A stretch of DNA of 64,000 nucleotides, from assembly GCF_018918025.1 (NCBI RefSeq), contig NZ_JAHLPT010000002.1:186001-250000 (forward strand), given 5' to 3'. The position numbers and the translations under genes were made by a program. Below are positions 1-10,013 of the stretch, in pieces (the stretch's first letter is position 1; every line of letters starts with the position of its first letter). This DNA comes from Oscillibacter sp. MSJ-31 (lineage in GTDB: Bacteria > Bacillota > Clostridia > Oscillospirales > Oscillospiraceae). The notes under the pieces are model-generated. The model saw only the letters and a list, made by a program, of their open reading frames with translations. It was not told the origin of the DNA and made no database searches.

Positions 1-1
1 G

Positions 2-877
2 ATTCCTACTGATGACGATTTCGTTCTTGCTTTGAAAGAAAGGAACCTTTATCGGAAAAACGCCCTCTGTAAATTCCTGCTTGTGGCAATCGAAAACCAG
101 GGCAAGGAAAAGGTTGAAACAAGCGCACCGACTATCGAGCACATTATGCCTCAGAACAAGAATCTCTCAAAGAATTGGCAGACAATGCTCGGTAACAATT
201 GGGAATATGTCCATGACAGATATCTTCATACCCTTGGTAATCTGACTCTGACGGCATATAATGCCGAGCTTGGCGATAAACCCTTTGATGAGAAAAAGGA
301 AAAGCTTCAGACGCCAGATACTCCCACTCACTTCACAATTCTCTACAAGGATGTTCTTGATCAAGATGTGTGGAATGAATCGAAAATACAGGCTCGTGCA
401 GCTCGCCTCTCTAATATAATCTTGAGCCTTTTCCCTATCGTCGCGCCAGAAACCAAAATTGACTTCAGCGATCCTCGCTATCATGAATACAAAGTTGCTG
501 ACCCCAGAAATGCAACTTACAAATTAGTCAACTACTATGAACTCCTTGGTGAGCGTGTAAATGTAGATAGCTTCGCCGGCATGGTGCGTTCTGTTGCGGT
601 TAATCTTTATGACTATGATAGTCGCATCATCGAGCGTATGGCTAAAAATAACGAAGTCTTTAATGGCTGGCAGAACCCCGTCTTCTCTTATGATGAAAAT
701 GCGGTCAAAGGAGCCCATGAATTCAGAAAAGGTAGTGGAATCTATATCAGTACAGGCTACTCTGCCTACGATTGTATCTGCTTCATCAGAGAGCTTCTAA
801 GATGTTACAACCTTGATCTTGAAGAGGACTTTGTTTATAGCGCTAGATCTTCAAAAAGGAATGATGAGGAGGTCTGA
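2..877 (+). CDS. DUF262/DUF1524 (GmrSD-type) protein, C-terminal part; 5' end outside window
   Basis: The reading frame is open from base 2, so the gene starts to the left. The visible part begins in the DUF1524 HNH-like nuclease domain, with the family signature TIEHIMPQN and a following NLTLTAYNAELGD block. DUF262/DUF1524 proteins include the GmrSD type IV restriction enzymes, in which DUF262 binds and hydrolyses nucleotide and DUF1524 cuts modified DNA. About 150 further C-terminal residues (from KIDFSDPRYHEYKVADP) are not recognised. The stop overlaps the ribosome site (GAGGAGG, 866-872) of the HsdR-like gene, so the two are probably one operon. Confidence 0.8.
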   Translation: MPTDDDFVLALKERNLYRKNALCKFLLVAIENQGKEKVETSAPTIEHIMPQNKNLSKNWQTMLGNNWEYVHDRYLHTLGNLTLTAYNAELGDKPFDEKKEKLQTPDTPTHFTILYKDVLDQDVWNESKIQARAARLSNIILSLFPIVAPETKIDFSDPRYHEYKVADPRNATYKLVNYYELLGERVNVDSFAGMVRSVAVNLYDYDSRIIERMAKNNEVFNGWQNPVFSYDENAVKGAHEFRKGSGIYISTGYSAYDCICFIRELLRCYNLDLEEDFVYSARSSKRNDEEV

Positions 878-879
878 TC

Positions 880-3800
880 ATGGACACTTCCGAAAAGCGA
901 TTTGAATTTGAGATTGAGCAATATCTTATTTCTCATGGATATGAGCAATTCAATGGGCAAGCAGAAGATGGAACCTGGGTACATAACCGGCAGCACGATG
1001 TTGCAAAGTGCATCTACATGGATGTTCTCTGCGAGTTCATCGCCAAAACCCAACCGAAGGAATGGGCAAGATATATCAAATACTATGGCGATAATGCTCC
1101 AGACAAACTCTACCATCGCTTAGAAACTACCATATCCAACCAAGGACTCCTTCATGTCCTTCGTAATGGAATTGAGGATATGGGGTGTAAACTAAAAGTC
1201 TGCTATTTTCAACCCGAGTCAGACCTGAACCCGCTTGCAACAGAACGCTACGAAGCAAATATTCTTGGCTGCACTCGGCAGTTCCGCTATTCAACTGCGA
1301 ATTCCAACACGATTGATATGGTGCTTTCTGTAAATGGAATCCCTGTTGTTGCATTAGAGCTAAAGAACCAACTCACCGGGCAGGACTATGTCTGCGCCAT
1401 CAATCAATTCAAGACTGACCGCAGCTCAAAGGAATTCGCATTCCGTCTAAACCACCGTTTTCTCGTCTATTTTGCTGTTGATCTATATGAAGTATGGATG
1501 ACGACTCAGCTTGCTGACGGTTCCACTCACTTTCTTCCTTTTAATCAAGGATCCAATGGTGCAGGTGTGACGGGCGGTGCTGGAAACCCCTATAATCCTA
1601 ACGGCCATGCCACCAGTTATCTATGGGAAGAAGTTCTGCAGCGGGATAGTCTTATGGATCTAATCCATCGTTTCATCTCCTTGGCAAAGGAGAAAGAAGA
1701 AATTATCAAGAATGGTGTCAGTAAAACTGTCACAAAAGAAAAGATGATTTTCCCCAGATATCATCAATACGACGTAGTACGGAAGATAATGGCCGACGTT
1801 AAAGAAAACGGCGTTGGGCACAATTATCTAATTCAGCATTCTGCCGGCTCTGGAAAATCCAATTCCATCGCTTGGATTGCATATCGACTAGCCTCCGCTC
1901 ATAACAAGGATAACCAAGGCCTATTTGACTCCGTTATTGTTGTCACTAACCGTGTTGTTCTGGATAGCCAATTACAGGATACCATTAACGGCTTCGAGCA
2001 TCAGGTTGGCCTTGTGGAGGCAATTGATGACAAGAAAAACTCTCGTAGTCTTGCAGAAGCTATCAATGATAAAAAGCGCATTATTATATGCACAATTCAG
2101 AAATTTCTTTTTGCTCGCAAAGACATGGAAAAGTTCCGTGGTAGGAGATTTGCAATCATTATTGATGAGGCGCATCAAGGCCAAAATGGTGAGAGTGCAA
2201 AAGCACTCCGCCGCAGTCTGATTGATATCGGTGTAGCAGTCAAAGAATATGCCGATGAAGCAGGGGTTGAAGAGGAAGAAGTCGATCTGACTGACGAGTA
2301 CATCAATGCGGTCATCGGGCAGGGCAAGCATGAAAACCAATCGTTCTTTGCCTTCACTGCAACACCCAAGGGTCAGACGTTAGAAACCTTTGGCACGATT
2401 ATTGGGGCAAACGCCGATGGCGAACCTATTAAAGCCCCCTTCCACGTATACTCCATGCGTCAAGCTATTGAGGAAGGATATATTTTGGATGTTCTTGCCA
2501 ACTACACAACGATCAAGGAAGCATTCAAGTTGATCCGTGTATCCGAAGATAATCCTGAGCTTATCGAGGGAAAAGCATCTCGTGCTTTGTTCCGGTACTA
2601 TAAGCAGCACGGTTATACCATTGCGCAAAAGACCGACATGATCATGACAAATTTCCTCGAAAATTGCCGATATCAAATCGGTGGCAAAGGAAAAGCCATG
2701 GTTGTTGCAGATAGCCGAGCAAACGCTGTTCGATACTACCTTGCAATTAAACGTTATATTACTGACCATCAGGCGGACTGTGTCGGCACTGATGTAATGA
2801 TTGCTTTCTCTGGTGAAGTTACCCTTGAGGACTATCCCTCTGAAAAGCCTTTCACTGAAGCCTCAATGAATACCGACGAAAATGGCAAGTACATAACAAC
2901 TGATAAGAAATTCCGAAAGGCCTTCCATAGTAGTCAATACAACATCTTAGTCGTAGCAAATAAATATCAGACCGGCTTTGATGAGCCTTTACTCCACACA
3001 ATGTATGTGGATAAAAAGCTGCGAGATGTCACAGCTGTACAGACGCTGTCTCGTCTTAATCGCACAGCTCGCGGCAAAAACAGCACTTTTGTGCTTGACT
3101 TCGAAAATACCGAAGAGGACATCAAGAACGCCTTTCTTCCCTACTACGAGGCCACTGTTTTAGAAGGGAGCTTTGATATCAATAGTGTCTACGATCTCCG
3201 CAATAGAATTCGCGACTTCATGCTCTACAATTACGAAGATATCGAAACACTCATCAAATTCATGGCCACACATGCCGAGAGAAGTCGAGATGCCGCAGCT
3301 CTTGGGAGACTGGCAAGCCTATTCCGACCAGTAATTGCTCGGTATAACGAGCTATCTGAAGACGATCGTTTTGCCGCCCGCGACTACATCAAAAAGTTCT
3401 GCAGATCTTATGCGTATGTGACGCAACTTGTTCGACTCCACGACAAAGACCTTTTTAACGAATACCAATATAATCTTCACCTAATTAAACTCCTTCCGCG
3501 AATTGGCGGAGAAGAATTTATAGATATCGAAGATAAAATTAAGTTGGAGTATGCCAATCTCACCGAAACATTCAAAGGCACTATTGTTCTCGATGAGAAA
3601 CCGCCGGTTTTCACACCCAGTCACAGCATAGAACTGAAGGTTCCAGACAAGAAAAAAGACACACTGCAGAGCATTATCGACAAAGTAAATGAACGATTCA
3701 GTGGGGATTTTACTGACGGTGATCGTGTTATTATCGAAGGTATCTATCAAATGTTCATGAAGGACTCTGAGGTCAAGAAATTCAAGAAATACGCTAAGGA

Positions 3801-3978
3801 TAACAGCACAGAAATGTTTGTTCACTCTCTGTTTCCTGACAAATTTAAGGACATCGTAACTCAGTGTTTTCTTGATAACAACGAGTCCTTTACTAAGCTA
3901 TTTAACGACCCGGACTTCTACCAAAAGGTTCAGGATGCAATGGCTGCGGAGCTTTACAAAGCACTTAGGCGAGATTAA
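880..3978 (+). CDS. hsdR: type I restriction endonuclease HsdR-like nuclease-helicase
   Basis: 1032 residues, full length for an HsdR motor subunit. The N-terminal HSDR_N nuclease shows the PD-(D/E)xK centre NTIDMVLSVNGIPVVALELK (about D146, E160, K162). The SF2 translocase follows: Walker A SAGSGKS near 321-327, DEAH near 429-432, TAT motif III, and motif VI QTLSRLNRTARGK. HsdR subunits translocate DNA and cut it as part of a complex with HsdM/HsdS. No hsdM or hsdS lies in the window; they could be to the left, or the protein may work with the DUF262 protein. Good ribosome site, 2-bp gap to the upstream gene. Confidence 0.9.
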   Translation: MDTSEKRFEFEIEQYLISHGYEQFNGQAEDGTWVHNRQHDVAKCIYMDVLCEFIAKTQPKEWARYIKYYGDNAPDKLYHRLETTISNQGLLHVLRNGIEDMGCKLKVCYFQPESDLNPLATERYEANILGCTRQFRYSTANSNTIDMVLSVNGIPVVALELKNQLTGQDYVCAINQFKTDRSSKEFAFRLNHRFLVYFAVDLYEVWMTTQLADGSTHFLPFNQGSNGAGVTGGAGNPYNPNGHATSYLWEEVLQRDSLMDLIHRFISLAKEKEEIIKNGVSKTVTKEKMIFPRYHQYDVVRKIMADVKENGVGHNYLIQHSAGSGKSNSIAWIAYRLASAHNKDNQGLFDSVIVVTNRVVLDSQLQDTINGFEHQVGLVEAIDDKKNSRSLAEAINDKKRIIICTIQKFLFARKDMEKFRGRRFAIIIDEAHQGQNGESAKALRRSLIDIGVAVKEYADEAGVEEEEVDLTDEYINAVIGQGKHENQSFFAFTATPKGQTLETFGTIIGANADGEPIKAPFHVYSMRQAIEEGYILDVLANYTTIKEAFKLIRVSEDNPELIEGKASRALFRYYKQHGYTIAQKTDMIMTNFLENCRYQIGGKGKAMVVADSRANAVRYYLAIKRYITDHQADCVGTDVMIAFSGEVTLEDYPSEKPFTEASMNTDENGKYITTDKKFRKAFHSSQYNILVVANKYQTGFDEPLLHTMYVDKKLRDVTAVQTLSRLNRTARGKNSTFVLDFENTEEDIKNAFLPYYEATVLEGSFDINSVYDLRNRIRDFMLYNYEDIETLIKFMATHAERSRDAAALGRLASLFRPVIARYNELSEDDRFAARDYIKKFCRSYAYVTQLVRLHDKDLFNEYQYNLHLIKLLPRIGGEEFIDIEDKIKLEYANLTETFKGTIVLDEKPPVFTPSHSIELKVPDKKKDTLQSIIDKVNERFSGDFTDGDRVIIEGIYQMFMKDSEVKKFKKYAKDNSTEMFVHSLFPDKFKDIVTQCFLDNNESFTKLFNDPDFYQKVQDAMAAELYKALRRD

Positions 3979-4062
3979 ACAGCAATTAAAGTGCAGCACG
4001 GCTCAACGAGAAACATATTAACTGCAGGCACAAAGGAAGAAAAACAAGCGAGGTGTATATCA

Positions 4063-6318
4063 TTGCAAACAAAGATGGCTTCTAATATAGGAAACAGCGG
4101 ATCTGAGGAGAAATTTCTCCAGCTCTTCTGTGATGTCTTCGGCCCCGAAAAAGCACAGTATGTTTATCTGCAGTACCCATTTCTTGATATTTATGGTGGC
4201 CACCGGACTATCGATTTTGCAATGAACAGTAGCGAAGGCCGCATTGCCATTGAGGTCGATGGGAACACCTGGCATGAACCTTCGAAAATATCTGAAGATA
4301 AATATCACGACGATCTGCTCAAGCAAAATAGCATTGTGTTCGAAGGCTGGAAAATATATCGCTGGACATCAAGGCAAATCGATAAAACGCCCGAGCGGAT
4401 TAAAGATGAGCTTGTCACATTTTTGGGCTACTCTCCAAAGTTCTCATATATTGACGACACCGCATCAATACCAGCCGGAGCGACCTTCGCATTAAAAGAA
4501 CATCAGGAAGATGCTTTGGCAAGTCTATCCCAGATGAGAGCTGAGGGCAAAGCGATCGCGCTGCTGTATGAGGCAACCGGAACTGGTAAGACAGTCACTG
4601 CAGTTTCAGATGCCAAGGCTGTTGGAAAGCGCGTATTGTTTTTAGCACATACCAAAGAACTCGTCACTCAGGCATACGAGCAATTCCGCAAAATATGGCC
4701 AGAAGTTTCCGCCGGGCGATATGTGGACGATTCTCATGATACGGAATCCTATGTTATCTGCGGATCTGTCCAGGGCATTGCTGACAATCTCCAGAAGTTC
4801 AACCCCGATGATTTCGGGTACATCATTGTGGATGAGTGCCACCACGGGGCAGCTAACAGCTACAAAAAGATTTTGAGTTTCTTTAACCCCAGCTTTACCC
4901 TTGGTCTAACAGCAACACCAGAACGCGCAGATGGTGAGGATATTCTTGATATTTTCCAGAATGTTGCTCACAAGCTCGATATTCAAGATGCGGTTGAGAA
5001 AGGAATCCTCTCCCCTGTTCGGTGTATTCGAATCAAGACAAATATCGATCTCCGCGATGTCAGATATAATGGGTTCAAATACAACAACCTTGATCTGGAA
5101 AGCAAAATCATGGTTCCCGGAAGAAACCAGCTAATCGTTGACACATATCTTCAGTATGTCAAAGATAAATCTACCGTTGTATTTTGCACTTCCGTCTCCC
5201 ATGCAGACGAAGTTGCTGCATTATTCCGCGCCAATGGTATCAATGCACAAAGCGTGTCTGGAAGTACATCTCCGACAAAGCGCAACGCCATCCTGAAGGA
5301 CTATGAGCAAGGAAAGATCCCTGTGCTCTGCGCATGTGACCTCCTCAATGAAGGATGGGACAGCCCTCATACCGAAGTTCTTTTCATGGCACGCCCCACT
5401 ATGTCTAAGACAATCTATATGCAGCAACTTGGCAGAGGAATGCGCCGTTGCGATGGTAAAGATTTCTTGATGGTCTTTGACTTTGTCGATAACGCAAATA
5501 TGTTCAACTGCCCCTATTCCATGCATCGGCTATTCAACATCGCTGGCTATCGAGAAGGTGGGCTCGTTCTCGGAAAGTACGCCGATATCAAATGGGATAA
5601 TGATATGTTTTCAAAGGGTGAGAAGCCCGATGTACTGATTGATTACCCCGTTCATGCCCTGGACTATGAGCTTATCGATCTATTCAATTGGCAAGATCAA
5701 GCAAAAGATATGCTCTCCCAGATGGAGCTAACTCGCCGAGTCAGTGCTCAAAGCGAAACGATAGATCGCTACATTCGTGAGGGGAAAATTACACCTGATC
5801 TTGTCGTTCCTTTTAGTGAGCACAGAAAGTTCTATTACTTCAACCAGGAGCGCCCCGCTGAATTCGCTAAGCAATTTGGCTGGAAGTTGATCACACCAGC
5901 AACTATGAAGGACATGTTCATGGATATGGCTCAAACTATGATCATGAGTTATTCTTATAAGCCAGTTTTCATACGAGCTTTCTTAGAGCACATGAGCCGA
6001 GATGGTGATTCTCGACTGTCGGATGTGGTTGAGTCGTTTACTGCTTATTATGAAAACCGTATCGAGCGTGGACTTCCAGCAGAAAAGAAGGCATGTATCT
6101 TTACAAAAGGTGGCTACACCGAAAAAGATGTTGAACGCCTTATCTTAAATATGCCCTTCAAACGTCTTGAAGATATGGGATTCATGCATCACGCCAAATA
6201 CTTGGGGACTATTCAAATTGACCGCCAAATTTTTAAGAAGCTCACTCAAGATGATATCAAAAAGTTGAATAGCTTTTCCGATGCGGCATTAGGTCGTTAT
6301 TTTGGTGAAGATATTTGA
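4063..6318 (+). CDS. DUF559/Vsr-like nuclease fused to SF2 helicase
   Basis: I chose the TTG at 4063 because GAGGTG lies 7 bases upstream; the in-frame GTG at 3991 has no ribosome site. Residues about 40-110 resemble DUF559/very-short-patch-repair nucleases: TIDFAMN, then IAIEVDGNTWHE and a WKIYRWTSRQI end, giving plausible acidic residues D51, E64 and D66. Residues about 145-500 are an SF2 helicase with Walker A ATGTGKT (171-177), DECH (257-260), TATPERADG, and motif VI QQLGRGMRR. The C-terminal 250 residues are unassigned. It sits between two other helicase-nucleases, which suggests antiphage or DNA-processing work; the exact role is unknown. Confidence 0.75.
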   Translation: MQTKMASNIGNSGSEEKFLQLFCDVFGPEKAQYVYLQYPFLDIYGGHRTIDFAMNSSEGRIAIEVDGNTWHEPSKISEDKYHDDLLKQNSIVFEGWKIYRWTSRQIDKTPERIKDELVTFLGYSPKFSYIDDTASIPAGATFALKEHQEDALASLSQMRAEGKAIALLYEATGTGKTVTAVSDAKAVGKRVLFLAHTKELVTQAYEQFRKIWPEVSAGRYVDDSHDTESYVICGSVQGIADNLQKFNPDDFGYIIVDECHHGAANSYKKILSFFNPSFTLGLTATPERADGEDILDIFQNVAHKLDIQDAVEKGILSPVRCIRIKTNIDLRDVRYNGFKYNNLDLESKIMVPGRNQLIVDTYLQYVKDKSTVVFCTSVSHADEVAALFRANGINAQSVSGSTSPTKRNAILKDYEQGKIPVLCACDLLNEGWDSPHTEVLFMARPTMSKTIYMQQLGRGMRRCDGKDFLMVFDFVDNANMFNCPYSMHRLFNIAGYREGGLVLGKYADIKWDNDMFSKGEKPDVLIDYPVHALDYELIDLFNWQDQAKDMLSQMELTRRVSAQSETIDRYIREGKITPDLVVPFSEHRKFYYFNQERPAEFAKQFGWKLITPATMKDMFMDMAQTMIMSYSYKPVFIRAFLEHMSRDGDSRLSDVVESFTAYYENRIERGLPAEKKACIFTKGGYTEKDVERLILNMPFKRLEDMGFMHHAKYLGTIQIDRQIFKKLTQDDIKKLNSFSDAALGRYFGEDI

Positions 6319-6405
6319 TCTATATTATCCGCCATTCTCTATTTGTGTAGATGGCTATCGTAGCTTTAAGTTATTGGCATATAACATATTGAGGAGATTC
6401 ATGTC

Positions 6406-9400
6406 ATGCTTAATCAAGGCCTTTACGAACAAGTAGTAAATAATGAAATAAAGAGAGAACTAGCTAGCCTTTCCGATGCTGAAAAGCATATTGAGAAAAT
6501 TGATTCAGCTGAGGCAGCTTCTGTTCTAACTCAGTATTTATCAGAGGTTGTTCGCAAGGGGCTTGACCGAATCGCCGGCGACGATATCTCTGCCCAATTG
6601 GAATTGGTTAATAAAATCGTAGGACTGATTTCACAGGAAACTGCCGAAGAGGATATTCAAAATCTCACTGTATCTGATGATGGCGAGCAGCTTTTAGCCA
6701 TTTTGTCAGGTGCTGATCCTATGGTGCGTATCGGTCAGAAAAAGGCTAAGGATCTTCCGCGCCCGGAGACGTCGATTGCTCAAAGCAGCCTATTCACAGG
6801 AGCAATTCACGAACCGCAGATGTTCGCTGAGCTAAAAAAAGAGATTGCTACATCGGATCGAATTGATATGCTGGTTTCCTTTGTAAAGTGGAGCGGTCTC
6901 CGACTCATCATTAACGACCTTCACAGATTTGTTGATCGTGGTGGCAAGCTTCGTGTTATCACAACAACATACATGGGTGCAACCGATGTAAGGGCAGTGG
7001 AAGAGCTACAAAAGCTCCCCAATACAGAAATCAGAATATCTTACGATACCAAGCGAACTAGACTCCACGCAAAGGCATATATGTTTTATCGTGAAACCGG
7101 ATTTACTACAGCATATGTAGGCTCTTCTAACCTGTCTAATCCTGCCATGTCCAGCGGTCTTGAGTGGAACGTAAAGCTAACGACAAAGGACATGCTCCCT
7201 ACCATTCAGAAGATGGAGGCAACCTTCGACAGCTATTGGAACACTCCTGGTTTTGAAATCTATGAGGATGGCTGCAAGGAGAGGCTAGAATGTGCTTTAT
7301 TGAGGAATAGCAATGCGAACCCCACAAGCGAAATGCAGTTCGTATTTGATATTCAACCTTACCCCTATCAGCAAGAGATCTTAGATCGTTTGCAAGCAGA
7401 GCGTGAAGTTAGAGGCTATTATCGGAATCTTGTTGTCGCCGCAACCGGCACTGGAAAGACTTTGATTTCCGCGTTTGATTATAGGCACTTTTGCAAAACA
7501 TCTAATAACGGAAAGCCTCGGCTGCTATTTGTAGTTCACCGAGAGGAAATTCTGAAACAAAGTCAAAGTGTTTTTCGAGCCGTTCTAAAAGACCCGAATT
7601 TTGGAGAACTCTTTGTAGGAAAATTTAAGCCAGATAGCTTAGACCATCTATTCATTTCTGTACAGACATTGTCCTCGCAAAGGCTATTTGATTTCCTTCC
7701 AGCGGACTATTACGACTTTATTGTTGTAGATGAATTCCACCATGCAGCTGCGCCTACATACCAGGGGCTTCTTAACCACTTTAAGCCTAGGATTCTGCTT
7801 GGTTTGACTGCAACTCCAGAACGAATGGATGGAAAAAATGTTCTGGACTACTTTAACGGGCGAATAGCGGCAGAAATCCGCCTTCCGGAAGCGATTGAAC
7901 GAAAGCTGCTCTGCCCATTCCAATACTTTGGTGTTTCGGATGATGTGGATCTATCCTCTGTGCGGTGGACTCGCGGAGGATATGATAAAAATGAGCTAAG
8001 TAATATCTTCTCCTTAAACCGAGCAGTTGCTGAAAAACGTGCTGGTCACATCGTAAACTCGTTGTATCGGTATGTTACGGATATGAATAATGTCCATGGT
8101 CTTGGCTTCTGTGTATCGGTAGAACACGCAAAATTCATGGAAGAGTATTTCCTTTCAAAAGGCATACCCTGCATGTCACTTACTGGATTATCCGATGATG
8201 CCGAAAGAAGTGATGCAAGGAGTCGCTTGGCATCAGGCGAGATTAAGTTTATTTTTGTTGTAGATCTGTACAATGAGGGTATTGATATTCCTGAAGTAGA
8301 TACCATTCTTTTCCTCCGTCCGACAGAATCTTTGACTATTTTCCTTCAGCAGCTCGGACGCGGTTTACGTCTTTCTGAAGGAAAAGAGTGCCTGACAGTA
8401 CTGGACTTCATTGGCCAAGCAAACAAAAAATACAATTTTGAAGAAAAGTTCGCAGCGCTTCTGTCACACAATAATCACAGCATGCAATACGAAGTCAAGA
8501 AAGGCTTTGTATCGTTGCCCAAAGGTTGCTACATTCAACTCGAAAAGAAGGCTTCCGAAGTTATCCTAGCAAACATCCGTAGAACTTTTGGCGACCGAGC
8601 AGGTCTTGTTGCACGTATCGAAACCTTTACCGAAGATAGTGGGCTCGATCTTTCTCTGAAGAATTTTGTAAATTACTATCATCTGGATCCGCGGTCGATC
8701 TACGGGAATTTTTCTTTCTCTCGTCTTTGTGTAGATGCTGGCGTTGAAACTGATTTCAACGAGCCTGCTGAGGCCATTTTGACGAAGGCATTTAGCAAAT
8801 TGGTTGCGATCGACTCCCGTCGTTGGATCAAGTTTCTACTGGAGACTTTATCAAATATTTCCTGCGAGAGCGTCGAGGGACTCTCGGATCCAGAGAAGCG
8901 TATGATGCAAATGTTCTACATCACACTATTTCAAAAGGCAGCGAACTGGGGTTCTGCTGAGACGAAAGCCAACATGCAATTACTTGCCAATAGTCCAATT
9001 ATGATGCAGGAACTGAAAGATCTTCTGGAACTCAATTTAGAGCGCATTGATTTTATCGATATGCCGGTGAACCTCGGATTTGACTGTCCTTTGGATTTGC
9101 ATTGTACCTATACGAGAGACCAGATCCTAATCGCAATGGATTACATGACTCCAAGTAATGTCCGAGAAGGTGTAAAGTGGCTCCCTGATAAGCAAGTGGA
9201 TGTGTTCTTTATTACACTCAACAAGTCTGATAAAGACTATTCGCCAACAACAATGTACAATGACTATTCCATCAACGAAAGCTTGTTCCACTGGCAAAGT
9301 CAAAGCACGACATCCGAAACATCCAGTACAGGTAAACGCTATATCAATCACCGAAAAGCTGGGAGCAAGATTGCACTATTCGTGCGAGAGTTTAAGCAAG

Positions 9401-9549
9401 ATAGTATTGGTGCTGCACCATATACCTACCTTGGTACGGCAACCTATGTGAAGCATTCCGGCAGCAAGCCAATGAATATCACTTGGCATCTAGATCAATC
9501 AATCCCCGCTAAGTATCTTCGTAAGACAAATAAATTGGTTGTTGGTTAA
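6406..9549 (+). CDS. phospholipase D-like nuclease / SF2 helicase / DUF3427 protein
   Basis: 1047 residues in three parts. Residues about 130-290 are a PLD-type nuclease with one HKD-like motif (RLHAKAYMFYR then GSSNLSNPA). Residues about 320-680 are an SF2 helicase with ATGTGKT (346-352), DEFH (near 442-445), GLTATPERMDG and FLQQLGRGLR. The C-terminal about 300 residues match the DUF3427 layout. Proteins of this composition are found in bacterial defence loci; the substrate is not known. Ribosome site GAGGAGA precedes the start. The Nudix gene begins 12 bp after the stop, consistent with cotranscription. Confidence 0.85.
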   Translation: MLNQGLYEQVVNNEIKRELASLSDAEKHIEKIDSAEAASVLTQYLSEVVRKGLDRIAGDDISAQLELVNKIVGLISQETAEEDIQNLTVSDDGEQLLAILSGADPMVRIGQKKAKDLPRPETSIAQSSLFTGAIHEPQMFAELKKEIATSDRIDMLVSFVKWSGLRLIINDLHRFVDRGGKLRVITTTYMGATDVRAVEELQKLPNTEIRISYDTKRTRLHAKAYMFYRETGFTTAYVGSSNLSNPAMSSGLEWNVKLTTKDMLPTIQKMEATFDSYWNTPGFEIYEDGCKERLECALLRNSNANPTSEMQFVFDIQPYPYQQEILDRLQAEREVRGYYRNLVVAATGTGKTLISAFDYRHFCKTSNNGKPRLLFVVHREEILKQSQSVFRAVLKDPNFGELFVGKFKPDSLDHLFISVQTLSSQRLFDFLPADYYDFIVVDEFHHAAAPTYQGLLNHFKPRILLGLTATPERMDGKNVLDYFNGRIAAEIRLPEAIERKLLCPFQYFGVSDDVDLSSVRWTRGGYDKNELSNIFSLNRAVAEKRAGHIVNSLYRYVTDMNNVHGLGFCVSVEHAKFMEEYFLSKGIPCMSLTGLSDDAERSDARSRLASGEIKFIFVVDLYNEGIDIPEVDTILFLRPTESLTIFLQQLGRGLRLSEGKECLTVLDFIGQANKKYNFEEKFAALLSHNNHSMQYEVKKGFVSLPKGCYIQLEKKASEVILANIRRTFGDRAGLVARIETFTEDSGLDLSLKNFVNYYHLDPRSIYGNFSFSRLCVDAGVETDFNEPAEAILTKAFSKLVAIDSRRWIKFLLETLSNISCESVEGLSDPEKRMMQMFYITLFQKAANWGSAETKANMQLLANSPIMMQELKDLLELNLERIDFIDMPVNLGFDCPLDLHCTYTRDQILIAMDYMTPSNVREGVKWLPDKQVDVFFITLNKSDKDYSPTTMYNDYSINESLFHWQSQSTTSETSSTGKRYINHRKAGSKIALFVREFKQDSIGAAPYTYLGTATYVKHSGSKPMNITWHLDQSIPAKYLRKTNKLVVG

Positions 9550-9561
9550 GAAAGGCAATAT

Positions 9562-9951
9562 ATGAAAACAATTCGAGTCGCGGCAGCAGTTATTCGCGAA
9601 GGCAATGCGGTCTTTGCAACAGCCAGAGGCTATGGTGAATACAAAGGACAATGGGAATTCCCCGGCGGAAAAATCGAACCAGAAGAAACCCCACAAGAGG
9701 CATTAAAGCGAGAAATTCGGGAAGAGTTAGCTTCCGAGATTCTCGTGGGAGAACTGATTGACACAATCGAATATGATTACCCGACATTTCACCTTTCAAT
9801 GGATTGTTTCTGGTGTCAGTTAGTTTCTGGCAACCTCGACCTGCTGGAGGCAACTGACGCACGTTGGCTTACAAAGTCATCTCTAAGAACTGTGGTTTGG
9901 TTGCCTGCCGATCTAAGCTTAATTGCAAAAATTGAAAATACCCTGCTATAA
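9562..9951 (+). CDS. Nudix hydrolase, MutT-like
   Basis: 129 residues. The Nudix box is clear: GGKIEPEETPQEALKREIRE followed by EL, matching GX5EX7REUXEE; the glycine usually found two residues later is alanine here. The start IRVAAAVIREGNAVFATARG is typical of MutT-type (deoxy)nucleoside triphosphate pyrophosphohydrolases. Cytosolic. It lies 12 bp behind the DUF3427 helicase, so it probably serves that system, perhaps by clearing or producing a nucleotide, rather than general 8-oxo-dGTP sanitation. That link is inferred from position. Confidence 0.88.
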   Translation: MKTIRVAAAVIREGNAVFATARGYGEYKGQWEFPGGKIEPEETPQEALKREIREELASEILVGELIDTIEYDYPTFHLSMDCFWCQLVSGNLDLLEATDARWLTKSSLRTVVWLPADLSLIAKIENTLL

Positions 9952-10013
9952 CAGCTATTCTAAACAACTGCAGAGGACTTCTTAGATTTGGCATACTGCA
10001 GTGGAGGAACATC

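Noticed and set aside
3991-4062. N-terminal extension of the nuclease-helicase from a GTG at 3991
   Set aside because: No ribosome site at the GTG, whereas a TTG at 4063 has GAGGTG at 7-base spacing and the domain begins after it.
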